Positions 45,614 to 55,451 are shown, counted from the first letter of the stretch. The stretch is 64,000 bases of DNA from Neobacillus rhizosphaerae (GCF_937468385.1 NZ_CALBWS010000007.1:85091-149090); one strand, 5' to 3'. Notes: a model not told the origin generated them from the sequence alone. A program made the numbers and translations.

Positions 45614-48600
45614 TTGAAAAAATTAGTAGAAGCAACCATGCAAAGAGCCATTCTTATGATTGTGTGTGTTGTGATCATCTTGGCTTGGGGAGGTATTTCC
45701 GCTTTCCAAATGCAACGAGATTATTTGCCTGGGATTAACAATACTACTCTTTCCTTTAGCATGAGAGTACCTGGGTATCAATCAGCTCAGGTAAAACAGC
45801 AAGTGACCGATAATCTGGCGAGTGCCGTCAAAACAGTCGATGGTTTATCCAATGTGGAAACCACTTCTTATGATGGTGGATTATTTATGAGTTTGTATTT
45901 TCCGATGAATACAGACATGAAACTAGCGGAAGATCAAGTCAACAAAGCCCTGGCAAATGCAGACCTTCCGTCAACGATTACAAGCTCACCTTCTGTAACA
46001 CGATTAACAACAAGTTCATTCCCAATTTTGACGTACAGTTTAACCAGCTCAAAATTGGATGAACAAACACTACGTTCCACTGCAACACAAGAAATTGTTA
46101 AACAATTAAAATCTGTTCCTGGTGTAGCGGATGTATCCGCAATTGGGGGAGCAAAAGATGGATATGTATTAACTGTCCGCATGAAAGACCTAGTGAAAAA
46201 CGGATTAACATTGGATGATGTGAATAAATCGTTTGCTTTGGCTGTTCCATCAATGCCACAGGGGACTATTGTAAACAACCAATTGTCAATACCAGTATCT
46301 TTTGATGGCATACAATTGACTCCACAGGACATGGAAAACGCTACGATTAAGAATAAGGAAGGAAAAGTAATTCCTGTTTCAGCATTTGGTACCATAACAC
46401 ATTCCTTAAATGACGTTAAAACCGTCTCCAGAACAAAGGGAGCACCAAGTGTTACTTTAAATGTAATCAAAACACCATCGGCAAATATCACGGATGTTGC
46501 AGCTCAAGTAAAGGACCGTGTTTCACACCTTCACTTGGATACGGTAAATCCAAAAGATGTTTCGTTCCAAGTTTTACTTGACCGAGAAAAAGAATTAAAC
46601 AGTTCTCTTTTCGGATTAGTTCGAGAAGGACTACTTGGATGTTTATTCTCAATGATCTGTGTGTTCTTCTTCTTCCGAAATGTTAGAAGTACATTATTAA
46701 TTGCGATTTCGCTGCCAATTTCATTGTTAGCTACAACTGCTTTCTTAAAGTCAATGGGTATCACGTTAAACATTTTAACGGTTTCTGGTTTGATTGTAGC
46801 GATGGGGCGTATTGTCGATGATTCCATTGTTATCTTGGACAACATGTATCGAAAACGGGAAGAATCGAAAGATAAACCTCTTATTTCCATTCTTGCATCA
46901 TCTGTAATAGAAATGATTCCTGCGATATTAGGTTCTACGTTAACAACAATTGCAGTTTATATTCCAATCGCCTTTGTTGGCGGCGTCATCAGTGCATCTT
47001 ACAGTGGATTTGCCTGGTCAGTCGTAATTGCATTAATCATTTCATTCTTTGTTGCGATGCTTGTCATCCCTACACTTGCTTTTATGGGTTGGAAGGGTGG
47101 AAACGGGGAAAAACAAACGGTCAAACTCGATTCAAAAATGAAACCAATCTTGCAATCTGCTTTTAAACATAAAAAAGCAATGATTATTGTTTCTATCTTA
47201 GTCTTCTTAGCTGCTGGTATCTATTCTGCTTTTCTTCCAGTAAGTTTATTACCAAGTGGAAAAATTGGACAAATTGCCATTAAAGCAGAATTGCCAAAAG
47301 GAAGCACGTTAGTTCAGGTAGATTCTGAAGTTCAAAAAATCGAAAAAGCATTAAAAGAAAATCCAAAAGTCGATGCGTATTCATCCAATTTTGGTTCCAA
47401 CATGACACCACAAAGTGATGACGTGTTTGACCAAGGTGGAGGTTTTATAACCTATCCAAATGTCGCCAATTTATCTGTTGTTTTGAAAAACGACAAGGAT
47501 GCAGACTCTGTTATTCAAGAGTTGCAAAAACAGCTTCCGACATTATCTAAAAAAGTGATATATACTGTCACAAGCCAGAACATTTCTGGTGATGACTCAC
47601 AAATGCGTATCCTGTTTACTGGTTCTGACCAAGCAACTTTGGATCAAGTAGCTCAAGAAGCAAGAACGAACTTATCAAAAATTGCAAACCTAAGTGTCGA
47701 TGGAAAAGTAGATTTAACGAATGGTTCACCAAAATACAAAGTTACATTTGACCAAAAAGCAATTCAAGATAAAGGGGTTAAAGTTGCTGACATTCTGACC
47801 GTTGTTAATCGTTACATGTCTTCATCTAAGGACGCAACGATTACAGTTGATCATAAAGCCCTTCCTGTGGACCAATATCTAGATCAAATTGCAACAGGTG
47901 CAAACTCTACAATTACGTTAAATGCTTCTGCGGATGATGTTTTAGCATCTCTTGCTGCTGAAACGTTTAATGGGAACAATGGTGAAATGGTCCGTTTTGA
48001 CCAACTAGCAAAGATTACAAAAGACCAGTCTGCTTCAACGATTAGCGAACGAGATGGTCAACCATTCTCTCTTGTAACAGCACAGATTACATCGAATGAT
48101 ATTAGCAAAGTGTCAGGCGAAGCAGATAAAGCTCTAAGCAGCTTGAAACTTCCTAAAGATGTAACCTATTCATTGGGAGGAATCACTGAACAAGTAAAAC
48201 AAATGATTTTCGATATGTCCGTTGCCGTAGCATTTTCTATCCTTTTAGTTTTACTCATTACTTCTACAATTTTCAAAGGATGGAGAGCTCCATTATCAGT
48301 ACTTTTAAGTATCCCACTTGCTTTAAGTGGTGTCGTAATAGCATTAATTCTATTCCACGGCGAATGGAATTTGGCTGCCTTAATCGGGATTCTAATGCTT
48401 ACAGGTATTGTTGTAACAAACGGTATTGTGTTAATTGACAAAATCGAAAGAAATCGAAAAGAGGGAATGCCTGTTAAAGAAGCTGTGTTGAATGGTAGTC
48501 TTTCAAGGATTAGACCAATCTTAATGACAGCAGCAGCGACAGTCCTTACATTGTTACCACTTGCATTTTCACATAATGCGGATACGGTTATTTCTCAAAC

Positions 48601-48739
48601 CCTCGGTATTGTAGTAATTGGAGGTATGATAACATCAACAATTAACAGCTTTATTATCATCCCAATCATTTACGAGTGGTTGCATAAAAAAGCAGAAATT
48701 AAAAACATTAATACACCAAAAGAAAAAAGTATGAGCTAA
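45614..48739 (+). CDS. RND efflux transporter (SwrC/AcrB-like)
   Basis: Large proton-driven exporter of 1041 residues with the RND plan: helix 1, a periplasmic-type loop of about 300 residues, helices 2-7, a second large loop, and the last helices. Landmarks are GRIVDDSIVILDNMYRKRE in helix 4 (with the proton-relay Asp pair changed to VDDS), and the C-terminal GIVVTNGIVLIDKIERNRKEG. The start is TTG at 45614, after GGAGG (45603-45607); in-frame upstream sequence is unrelated. Similar to B. subtilis SwrC, which exports surfactin; substrate here unknown. No membrane-fusion protein is adjacent. Confidence 0.92.
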   Translation: MKKLVEATMQRAILMIVCVVIILAWGGISAFQMQRDYLPGINNTTLSFSMRVPGYQSAQVKQQVTDNLASAVKTVDGLSNVETTSYDGGLFMSLYFPMNTDMKLAEDQVNKALANADLPSTITSSPSVTRLTTSSFPILTYSLTSSKLDEQTLRSTATQEIVKQLKSVPGVADVSAIGGAKDGYVLTVRMKDLVKNGLTLDDVNKSFALAVPSMPQGTIVNNQLSIPVSFDGIQLTPQDMENATIKNKEGKVIPVSAFGTITHSLNDVKTVSRTKGAPSVTLNVIKTPSANITDVAAQVKDRVSHLHLDTVNPKDVSFQVLLDREKELNSSLFGLVREGLLGCLFSMICVFFFFRNVRSTLLIAISLPISLLATTAFLKSMGITLNILTVSGLIVAMGRIVDDSIVILDNMYRKREESKDKPLISILASSVIEMIPAILGSTLTTIAVYIPIAFVGGVISASYSGFAWSVVIALIISFFVAMLVIPTLAFMGWKGGNGEKQTVKLDSKMKPILQSAFKHKKAMIIVSILVFLAAGIYSAFLPVSLLPSGKIGQIAIKAELPKGSTLVQVDSEVQKIEKALKENPKVDAYSSNFGSNMTPQSDDVFDQGGGFITYPNVANLSVVLKNDKDADSVIQELQKQLPTLSKKVIYTVTSQNISGDDSQMRILFTGSDQATLDQVAQEARTNLSKIANLSVDGKVDLTNGSPKYKVTFDQKAIQDKGVKVADILTVVNRYMSSSKDATITVDHKALPVDQYLDQIATGANSTITLNASADDVLASLAAETFNGNNGEMVRFDQLAKITKDQSASTISERDGQPFSLVTAQITSNDISKVSGEADKALSSLKLPKDVTYSLGGITEQVKQMIFDMSVAVAFSILLVLLITSTIFKGWRAPLSVLLSIPLALSGVVIALILFHGEWNLAALIGILMLTGIVVTNGIVLIDKIERNRKEGMPVKEAVLNGSLSRIRPILMTAAATVLTLLPLAFSHNADTVISQTLGIVVIGGMITSTINSFIIIPIIYEWLHKKAEIKNINTPKEKSMS

Positions 48740-48783
48740 TAAATACTGTAAGGTATTTCAATCATAGAAGTAGTTTTTGATGT

Positions 48784-48821
48784 AACAAGGCACTTATTTA
48801 AATTAAGTGCCTTGTTTTTTT
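48784..48821 (+). terminator. RND gene terminator
   Basis: ACAAGGCACTT, 8-nt loop, AAGTGCCTTGTTTTTTT. Confidence 0.93.
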
Positions 48822-48916
48822 ATTTAGGTTCGCTACTTTAACAAATTAAACAAGGAATTGACTAAAAAATAAAGTGTAAAATCGATAATCGTTCTTCAAC
48901 TCCCCGTTCGTAATAT

Positions 48917-48950
48917 AAGGTTAGCCAGTTTTTACTGGTTGACCTTTTTT
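48917..48950 (+). terminator. Second hairpin terminator without a gene
   Basis: AAGGTTAGCCAG, loop, CTGGTTGACCTTTTTT. No gene precedes it after the RND terminator, so it is a leftover or ends an unrecognised short transcript in 48822-48916. Confidence 0.65.
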
Positions 48951-49341
48951 AATAGAATCTATTATATCAGTAGCTAGGGTAGGACGTACGGGTGCGTGGG
49001 GCATTGATCCCGTCAACTAAACTGTTCGCCCCCTACGTGTAGAAACATGTTTGATGTTGATTTAAAATAAAGTTTGATAAAAATATTAAGCAAATGCACG
49101 TTATTTCGCTAAATAAAAAGAATCCATTTTGAAAAAAGATTGCTCAAAATGGATTCTTTTGTTATAAGCTTCAGTTATATTTTTATAAAAAAGTTTGATC
49201 AAAGCACTAAGATAATTTATATATTTAAAATTTAGATGCTAACACATTTTTAACATCCGCTACCTTACATATCATTCATCAAAATAAATAATTAATGGTA
49301 TGTGTAAGAATAATTCGCATTCCAGACTATGTTCAAACTCT
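48951..49341. other. Intergenic region with hairpins
   Basis: A GC-richer phrase around 48985-49045 (GTGCGTGGGGCATTG, GTTCGCCCCCTACGTG) stands out from the AT-rich context and looks like an insertion-sequence end, but no transposase or partner end was found. At 49116-49160 a hairpin AAAAGAATCCATTTTGA / TCAAAATGGATTCTTTT is a possible terminator in both directions. Confidence 0.4.
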
Positions 49342-50223
49342 TTATGCTTTTATGCTTTTGAAAAGCCGTATTTCAAAAAACAAGGCATAAAAAGCCAATA
49401 GACAAAAGATGCCCACTTTTGTTATGAGCACAGGGAAGGGTATTTGTATCCCCCCTTGTAACTGAAATATTGTTTGAATTGGGAGCATGATGCCAATAAG
49501 AATGCATACTATTAGCAGCATTTCTAAAAGAACAAAGCCCATTCCATCCTTTTTTTTCAACAAGTAAAAGCAAATAAACGCAACAGGACTGATAATACCC
49601 ATATCTAAAATATAAGTAATTTCGGTTGTATACACTTCAATTAATTCGAGGGAGCGGTTACTCAACAATGAACCTATAATATCAGGCAACCAAGCAACAA
49701 CAAGTGAAATTCCAGTAAGAATTAAAAGAATATTTATTCCTCTATAAGAGAATGTTCCTTCAACATATTTCGACACAGTTTTCGTATCAATACTACTCAT
49801 GGCGATAATTAAAGAAAAAAAGCTCACGGAAAAAAGAACTATATAAATTAAATGAAGTTTATTATAAGTAACTCCAAAGGATATACTTGTAGAATAATAA
49901 GTGAACAGCGAAATTACAGATGTTAAAAGCATTCTACTTTTTAGTGTTTTTCTTTTAATATCGTACACTAAAGAAGCAATTAAGAGCGGAATTGCAATAA
50001 ACAATATGGTGAAGTCTGTCCCCCGAGATATGAGAGCTTTAGAGTATGAGTCGTGAGTATATATTCCGTCCCCATATATTTTTATGGTGTCCCCATATTG
50101 ATTTACAAAATTATACGGCCTACCTCCATCCATATAAAAAAGACCCATGGCTGAGGAAACTATTGCGAAAAATATAATTGCTATAGTTAATATATACAGA
50201 GCTCTATTGTCAGACTTAATCAT
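49342..50223 (-). CDS. Polytopic membrane protein of unknown function
   Basis: Protein of 293 residues with about eight membrane helices and an extracytoplasmic loop after the first helix (MDGGRPYNFVNQYGDTIKIYGDGIY). I do not recognise the family. Start ATG 50223 overlaps the marR stop by 8 bp and has GGAAG upstream, so the pair is co-translated. Being the only target gene in the marR operon, it is probably the function that the regulator controls, e.g. export or stress protection (inference). Confidence 0.75.
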   Translation of the reverse strand: MIKSDNRALYILTIAIIFFAIVSSAMGLFYMDGGRPYNFVNQYGDTIKIYGDGIYTHDSYSKALISRGTDFTILFIAIPLLIASLVYDIKRKTLKSRMLLTSVISLFTYYSTSISFGVTYNKLHLIYIVLFSVSFFSLIIAMSSIDTKTVSKYVEGTFSYRGINILLILTGISLVVAWLPDIIGSLLSNRSLELIEVYTTEITYILDMGIISPVAFICFYLLKKKDGMGFVLLEMLLIVCILIGIMLPIQTIFQLQGGIQIPFPVLITKVGIFCLLAFYALFFEIRLFKSIKA

Positions 50224-50677
50224 ATTTAACTTCCTTACTTCCGTTAAACTTATCAATGTTTTGAAATAATTGCTCGAAAAATTCAATTACAATTGTAAGT
50301 TTTTCCTTATCAATATTTTTGAAAACTTTGTCCAAAAACTCATTTCCAGATTTTTCATTAACTACAAAATACTCAAAGCACTTTTCAGTTAAAGACACAC
50401 ATAATGCCCTATTATCTACAGTTGATTTTTCTATTGTTACGTAGCCTTTCCTTGCAAGATTCTCCAGCATTTTTTTAGTATTTTGGCGAGTATTACCCGT
50501 AAAATCCGATATTTCCGAAATAGATGGCTGTTCCTTTTGCATGGTTTTTATCATTATTAAAAGGAACCACTGCTTTAGAGTAGTCTCCTCCATTAATGAA
50601 TCACCAATTAATTGTAGTTTGTTTGCAAGCAAAAAAATGTTGGCAAAAATAAACTGTTCCTGTTCTCGTTGGCCCAT
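50216..50677 (-). CDS. MarR-family transcriptional regulator
   Basis: Winged-helix regulator of 153 residues: helices around KQWFLLIMIKTMQKEQPSISEISDFTGNTRQNTKKMLENLARKGYVTIEKSTVDNRALCVSLTEK, the MarR core including the wing residues DNRA. ATG 50677 with AAGGAGG upstream; the frame is open to 50731 but that part is the operator. It heads a two-gene unit with the membrane protein and is preceded by a 17-bp inverted repeat, so autoregulation is very likely. The ligand is unknown. Confidence 0.88.
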   Translation of the reverse strand: MGQREQEQFIFANIFLLANKLQLIGDSLMEETTLKQWFLLIMIKTMQKEQPSISEISDFTGNTRQNTKKMLENLARKGYVTIEKSTVDNRALCVSLTEKCFEYFVVNEKSGNEFLDKVFKNIDKEKLTIVIEFFEQLFQNIDKFNGSKEVKYD

Positions 50678-50696
50678 ATAATTAACCTCCTTACAA

Positions 50697-50747
50697 ATAT
50701 AAGCAACATATTGCATATATTTACAATACACAATATGTTGCTTATAT
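50697..50747. promoter_or_regulatory. Palindromic operator of the marR operon
   Basis: ATATAAGCAACATATTG (50697-50713) and its perfect inverse CAATATGTTGCTTATAT (50731-50747), 17-nt apart. It ends 19 bp before the marR start, within the promoter. A MarR dimer on each arm, or one long palindrome, would repress the operon. Confidence 0.75.
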
Positions 50748-50785
50748 TCAAGATGTTTTTCTCATTTTTATGCATTCATTTTCTT

Positions 50786-50945
50786 TTTACCACATCAAAC
50801 ATCTCTTAAGGTTAACCATAAGAGGTGTTTGATTTAACTTTGTTGAAGTATGACCGAGATACAAGTAAAATTAGGTCACAATCCCCTTATAGTAGACAGA
50901 TAAAAGAAAGCATACTAATCAGTCTACTATGGAGGGGATTTTTCA
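50786..50945. repeat. Two long inverted repeats, possible IS remnant
   Basis: First, ATCAAACATCTCTTA / TAAGAGGTGTTTGAT around 50786-50826. Second, AATCCCCTTATAGTAGAC / GTCTACTATGGAGGGGATT around 50880-50940, loop 24 nt, followed by TTTTTCAT. The second resembles the ends of some IS3-type elements in Bacillus but no transposase is present. Region 50748-51081 has no gene. Confidence 0.45.
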
Positions 50946-51081
50946 TTAGCTATTTAATTTTTTCATGAAGCGTAGCTTTTTCAGTACACTCCACTTTGGC
51001 CTGTCGGTTTTGTTAAACAATTATTTTACTACTTTTTAGTCGAACCAATTATCTTTTCTCCCCCTTATAAATGAAGCGGAT

Positions 51082-52395
51082 TTATTTTGTTGGTGTAAAA
51101 TTAATCTTCATAGCTTTTGCCATTAATCCGGGAATATCAGTATTTTCGTGTAAGCCTCTGAATAAGTCGGAACCTGGTCCAAATGCGTAAAGTGGGATAT
51201 CTACTCCAGTATGTTGAGTGCTTGTCCACCCTACAAGCGCACGTTCAGATATGACCTCATTAATAGCCATACTTGGTTTTTGAGCTGATTTAATTTTTTG
51301 AACCTCTGTTTCCGTTAAATCAATTGTTGAATATTGTTTAACTACATCTTTAATGTTGCTGCGAGTTGCATCCAATTTACTTGCCATATAATCACCAGTT
51401 GCAGTCACGTTTCGCAGTACCTCTACTTTCGCGTCGTACTGACCATATCCTCCAACAGACATACCGCCTGTATCGTGGTCTCCAGCAACAACAACTAGAG
51501 TATTTTTATCCTTCTTGGCAAAATCAATCACTTCAGCTAATGCTTGCTCAAATGCTTCAGCGTCTTTCATTGCCCAAGCTGCGTCGTGAGCGTGACCGGC
51601 CCAATCTATTTGGCTGCCTTCAACCATTAGGAAGAAACCGTCATTATCTTTTTTAAGAACGTCCAATGCAGATTTCGTCATTTCTTTTAGGCTCGGCTGG
51701 TTTGTTGCATCGCGGTCCAATTCTGGTGCCATTCCGTCTTCAGAAAATAACCCAATCAACTTTTTAGACTTATCTGCATTACTTAAGTCATTTTTGTTAG
51801 AAAAGTAATCATAGCCCTGCTCTTTTGCTTGATTTAAAAGAGAATCAGGAAAATATTTCTTGCCGCCACCAAGAATAACGTCTACATCATTTTCGAGAAG
51901 CTGTGGCGCAATATCAGCCTCATTAGCACGAGAAGCTACATGTGATGCGAAAACAGCTGGAGTAGCATGAGTAATCGTTGAGGTCGCTACTAGACCAGAC
52001 GATTTCCCTTCTTCCTCAGCCCTTTCAAGGATTGTTTTTAACTCTTTCCCTGTAGGGGAGGTGCTGATCATTCCGTTGTTCGTTTTTACACCAGTTGCAA
52101 AGGCTGTTCCAGCCGCTGCTGAATCTGTCACTTCAGAGTTAGCTGAATAGGATTGGTGCATACCAACAAGCATAGAATCCATAAGAGTCTCTTGACCTTT
52201 AAACCAACGATAATTTGTGGCGTATGAGGCTGAATAACCATCAGGAATCATAAAAATAACATTTTTAACTTTTCCATTATTTACATTTCCATTAGCTTCA
52301 ACGGTTTCGATAGGTATGTTGGTCCCAGCGGCCATCCCTAATGCAATAGAAGAAATTGCTACGATAGTTAATACATTCTTTTTAATTCTTTTCAT
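51082..52395 (-). CDS. Alkaline phosphatase, secreted
   Basis: Phosphate-scavenging enzyme of 437 residues with an N-terminal signal peptide (KRIKKNVLTIVAISSIALGMAAG, cleavage after about residue 35). The nucleophile is Ser in EVTDSAAAGTAFATG; metal ligands are visible in MIPDG, MVEGSQIDWAGHAHDA, AGDHDTGG and the final STQHTGVDIP. The family is PhoA/PhoB-like, as in B. subtilis PhoA and PhoB. ATG 52395 with GGAGGGG upstream. The PhoP-box-like repeats upstream suggest induction by phosphate starvation. Confidence 0.95.
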   Translation of the reverse strand: MKRIKKNVLTIVAISSIALGMAAGTNIPIETVEANGNVNNGKVKNVIFMIPDGYSASYATNYRWFKGQETLMDSMLVGMHQSYSANSEVTDSAAAGTAFATGVKTNNGMISTSPTGKELKTILERAEEEGKSSGLVATSTITHATPAVFASHVASRANEADIAPQLLENDVDVILGGGKKYFPDSLLNQAKEQGYDYFSNKNDLSNADKSKKLIGLFSEDGMAPELDRDATNQPSLKEMTKSALDVLKKDNDGFFLMVEGSQIDWAGHAHDAAWAMKDAEAFEQALAEVIDFAKKDKNTLVVVAGDHDTGGMSVGGYGQYDAKVEVLRNVTATGDYMASKLDATRSNIKDVVKQYSTIDLTETEVQKIKSAQKPSMAINEVISERALVGWTSTQHTGVDIPLYAFGPGSDLFRGLHENTDIPGLMAKAMKINFTPTK

Positions 52396-52454
52396 GTTTT
52401 TCCCCTCCAATTATATTGTTCATAATGAATGATAATTCGTTATTATTAAATACC

Positions 52455-52482
52455 TTTTAAAGTCGGGTTAATGTAAGGTGAA
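52455..52482 (-). promoter_or_regulatory. PhoP-box-like repeats of the alkaline phosphatase gene
   Basis: Minus strand TTCACC (52482-52477), TTAACC (52471-52466) and TTAAAA (52460-52455), spaced exactly 11 bp. PhoP of Bacillus binds TT(A/T/C)ACA-like repeats with about 11-bp periodicity. They lie 60-90 bp upstream of the start codon, the usual place. Confidence 0.65.
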
Positions 52483-52643
52483 TTTTTAAAATTAGGAATT
52501 TTCACTTATATAAAAACCAAGAAATTCGTTTATCTAGTAATTTGCCCTTATTTATTTCACTAAAAAGTGAGTAATTACCTTATTCACTCACTTAAAACCT
52601 GGTGTTTAATGCTAAGGTATTAAAAACTACCCATTGTGGTTTA

Positions 52644-52698
52644 TTACAAACATTTACAATTCCTTTACAATGAAATCAAATAAATGTTGCTTTAGAAT
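52644..52698 (+). promoter_or_regulatory. Second PhoP-box-like array facing away from the phosphatase
   Basis: TTACAA repeats at 52644, 52654 and 52665 on the + strand (10-11 bp periodicity), followed by a -10 box TAGAAT at 52693-52698. The geometry fits a Pho promoter, but no gene follows on the + strand; only the hairpin at 52749-52788. It could drive a small RNA, or assist the opposite promoter. Confidence 0.4.
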
Positions 52699-52748
52699 AT
52701 TGTTTGATCAAATTGATACTAATAACCTTGATAAACGAACAAAAAGAA

Positions 52749-52788
52749 AGAGCCTGTTTTGAAAAAGAGATTGATCAAAACATGCTCT
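52749..52788. terminator. Hairpin between nrdG and phosphatase genes
   Basis: AGAGC-C-TGTTTTGA, loop, TCAAAACA-T-GCTCT. On the minus strand it is followed by TTTCTTTTTGTTC, so it may end the nrd transcript about 290 bp after nrdG. Its sequence pattern resembles the hairpin at 49116-49160. Confidence 0.5.
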
Positions 52789-53076
52789 AAGTATTTTCAA
52801 TTGAATCATTCTATTATTAAAAAGTTTAATCATTTCTATGAACTTTATTCCATTAAAGCGCCCGATTGTTGAAGACCGATAAATAACATTGTTTTTCCAA
52901 AAAGAACGTTCTTGTTAAAGAAAACACCAAATTGTGAAAGATTATTAATCCAATCTTATTGAAGAAACTTGCCCGTTTTTATTTCTCTGTGTCATAGAAA
53001 TCTTCCACAGCCTTCCTTCCTCTTATGCAGATCGCTTTCTTTTCAAGCAATCGGGTTTCAAATATATCATAAAGAG

Positions 53077-53559
53077 CTAACTGAGTTCCTCTATAATCTC
53101 TCCTCGTCCAAGACTATTTGCTACATTAATGATCCTTTGATTTGAACTTCCTTTAAAGCATAGGGATAAGTCTCGCTTTGTTAAGTCAAACCTTCCATCC
53201 ACTAATACGTCAATTTGTTTAAGCAGGGCAGCATGATCAGGATTTTGCATTAATTCCTCGTAAAGATAGCCAGTATAACACCAAATGTTCTTTCCTTCTT
53301 GTTTCAATTTTTGAGCGAGTGGAGTAATTTCCTTTGCTTGAAGAAAAGATTCACCACCACTAAACGTTACATTTGATAGTTCATTTTGCATGACTTCTTG
53401 AAAAATTTCCGTTTCGGTCCATTCCATTCCATTCTCACAGTTCCATGATTGTGGATTGTGACAGCCATGGCAATGGTGGGGACAACCTGCAAAAAAGATT
53501 ACTGTTCTTAAACCTTTACCATCAACAATAGAGTCATGAAGGATGTCTAAGACTCTCAT
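53077..53559 (-). CDS. nrdG: Anaerobic ribonucleotide reductase activating protein
   Basis: Radical SAM activase of 160 residues that installs the glycyl radical on NrdD. The 4Fe-4S motif CX3CX2C is CPHHCHGC (about 26-33), directly before HNPQSW; the SAM-binding GGE is in FSGGESFLQ. It overlaps the nrdD stop by 4 bp. Oxygen-sensitive function, used in anaerobic dNTP synthesis. Last gene of the nrd cluster. Confidence 0.95.
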   Translation of the reverse strand: MRVLDILHDSIVDGKGLRTVIFFAGCPHHCHGCHNPQSWNCENGMEWTETEIFQEVMQNELSNVTFSGGESFLQAKEITPLAQKLKQEGKNIWCYTGYLYEELMQNPDHAALLKQIDVLVDGRFDLTKRDLSLCFKGSSNQRIINVANSLGRGEIIEELS

Positions 53560-55451
53560 TTTGTTTTCTCACTAAGGACATTGGTCTTTTTGAGATACTC
53601 GACACCCGATAGTTGGTGCTTAACCCGATCCCGTTCTTCGCTACGTTTACTTGAATTCCATCTATTTAATGAGCCAACTAAATAGCCTGTAATTCTTCTG
53701 ATACGCTCAATGTTGAATTCATCATGGTTTCCACATTTCGGACATTCATTATCGATAATCCCTTGATAGCCGCAGTCCATACATCTATCCACTGGATGAT
53801 TAATACTCCCGTATCCAATCCCATATTTTTGCATAGCCCGAACTAATGTATCTAATGCATCAATATTACGGCTTGGATCTCCATCTACTTCAACATACGT
53901 AATGTGTCCTGCATTAGTTAGGTCGTGGAAAGGAGCCTCAATTTTGATTTTATTAATGGCACTGATAGGATAGTAAACAGGTACATGGAAGCTGTTTGTG
54001 AAGTAATCTCTATCTGTAACACCTTTAATTACTCCATGTTTCGCTTTAGTTGTTCTTAATGCTTTTCCTGCATTAGATTCAGCAGGGGTAGCCAGTAAAG
54101 AGTAATTTAATCCGGAATCTATTGTAGCTTGATCCATTTTCTTACGTAAAAATCGAATGATTTCATATCCTAGTTTGAAAGATTCATCGCTCTCACCATG
54201 ATGTTTTCCTGTTAATTGAACTAAAGCTTCTGCCAATCCAACGAATCCAACCGAAAGAGTCCCTTGTTTAAGGATTTCGGTTAATTTTTCATGAGGTTCT
54301 AGTGCTTCTCCATTCCACCATATGCCTTGCCCATACAAAAACTTAAAGTTGGCTGGTGTTTTTTCAGATTGATAGAGATAGCGTTCGTATAATTGTTTAA
54401 TGCAGATATCTGTATATTCTTCTAGCTTCTCTTTAAAATCATCCAATGATGTAGATTCAATCGCAATAAGCGGTAAATTAAGAGTTGTAAAAGAAAGGTT
54501 TCCTCTTCCTACTGGTGTCTCTCTCCCATTTACATTTCCAATTACTCGTGTTCTACAGCCCATCGTGGCAATTTCACTTTCAGGTGTACCATCATAGTAT
54601 TGTAGATTAAAAGGTGCATCAATAAACACGTAGTTCGGAAATAACCGTTTGCCTGTTGTTTCTAATGAAAGTAAATACAAATCATAGTTTGGATCGACTT
54701 CATTAAAGTTTACGCCCTCTTTAATTTTAAAAACAGTGATTGGAAAGATAGGTGTTTCGCCATTTCCTAATCCTTTTTGAGTAGCCAAAAGGAGATTCTT
54801 AGTGACTATTCTTCCTTCTTTTGATGTATCTGTTCCTAAATTTATAGACACAAAAGGAGTTTGGCCGCCTCCACGACTATGCATACTGTTACAGTTATGA
54901 ATTAAAGCTTCACATGCTTGAAGGACTTCATAATCTGTTAGATCCCATGCTTTTTCTTCGATCTCTTCTTCAGAAAGGCCAACTGAAAGTCCTTTTACTA
55001 ATTTCTGTTTCTTTTCAAATGATCTCTGAACGTAAGGAGCTAGATCATAGTCAAAGCAAGGTATAGATTGACCGCCATGCTGCATGTTTTGGTTCGCTTG
55101 GAAGATAATACTTGTGAGTGCCATCGCACTTGTAATGGATTTTGGCTCTCTCATATGTCCATGTCCTGTATTAAATCCATCATTTAATAATTTAGCTAAT
55201 GGAATCTGCGTGCAAGTGGTGGTTCCGGTTGGGTAAAAATCCATGTCATGAATATGAATATACCCGCCTAAATAAGCCTGTTTGACATCTTCTGATAATA
55301 ATTTTTCGACTGTATAGGCTCTAGAGCTCGTTGAGCCAAATAAGCTCATCATCCCCATCGGAGATAAGCCATCAACATTGGCGTTTTCCTGAATTAAATC
55401 TTGATTACTGCTGTCAACTATTTCTTGAAATTTTTCAAATAGCTTGTTCAT
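53556..55451 (-). CDS. nrdD: Anaerobic (class III) ribonucleoside-triphosphate reductase
   Basis: Glycyl-radical enzyme reducing ribonucleotides under anaerobic conditions, 631 residues. Active-site Cys in CTQIPLAKLLNDGF and NCNSMHSRGGGQTPF, zinc site CMDCGYQ...CPKCG, and the C-terminal glycyl-radical motif RRITGYLVGSLNRWN. The protein starts directly with the barrel (DGLSPMGMMSLFGS); the N-terminal ATP-cone of many NrdD is missing, so dATP feedback by that domain is absent. ATG 55451 preferred over GTG 55460 because AGGT is 10 nt upstream. 108 bp after the flavodoxin gene, likely in the same transcript. Confidence 0.94.
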   Translation of the reverse strand: MNKLFEKFQEIVDSSNQDLIQENANVDGLSPMGMMSLFGSTSSRAYTVEKLLSEDVKQAYLGGYIHIHDMDFYPTGTTTCTQIPLAKLLNDGFNTGHGHMREPKSITSAMALTSIIFQANQNMQHGGQSIPCFDYDLAPYVQRSFEKKQKLVKGLSVGLSEEEIEEKAWDLTDYEVLQACEALIHNCNSMHSRGGGQTPFVSINLGTDTSKEGRIVTKNLLLATQKGLGNGETPIFPITVFKIKEGVNFNEVDPNYDLYLLSLETTGKRLFPNYVFIDAPFNLQYYDGTPESEIATMGCRTRVIGNVNGRETPVGRGNLSFTTLNLPLIAIESTSLDDFKEKLEEYTDICIKQLYERYLYQSEKTPANFKFLYGQGIWWNGEALEPHEKLTEILKQGTLSVGFVGLAEALVQLTGKHHGESDESFKLGYEIIRFLRKKMDQATIDSGLNYSLLATPAESNAGKALRTTKAKHGVIKGVTDRDYFTNSFHVPVYYPISAINKIKIEAPFHDLTNAGHITYVEVDGDPSRNIDALDTLVRAMQKYGIGYGSINHPVDRCMDCGYQGIIDNECPKCGNHDEFNIERIRRITGYLVGSLNRWNSSKRSEERDRVKHQLSGVEYLKKTNVLSEKTK

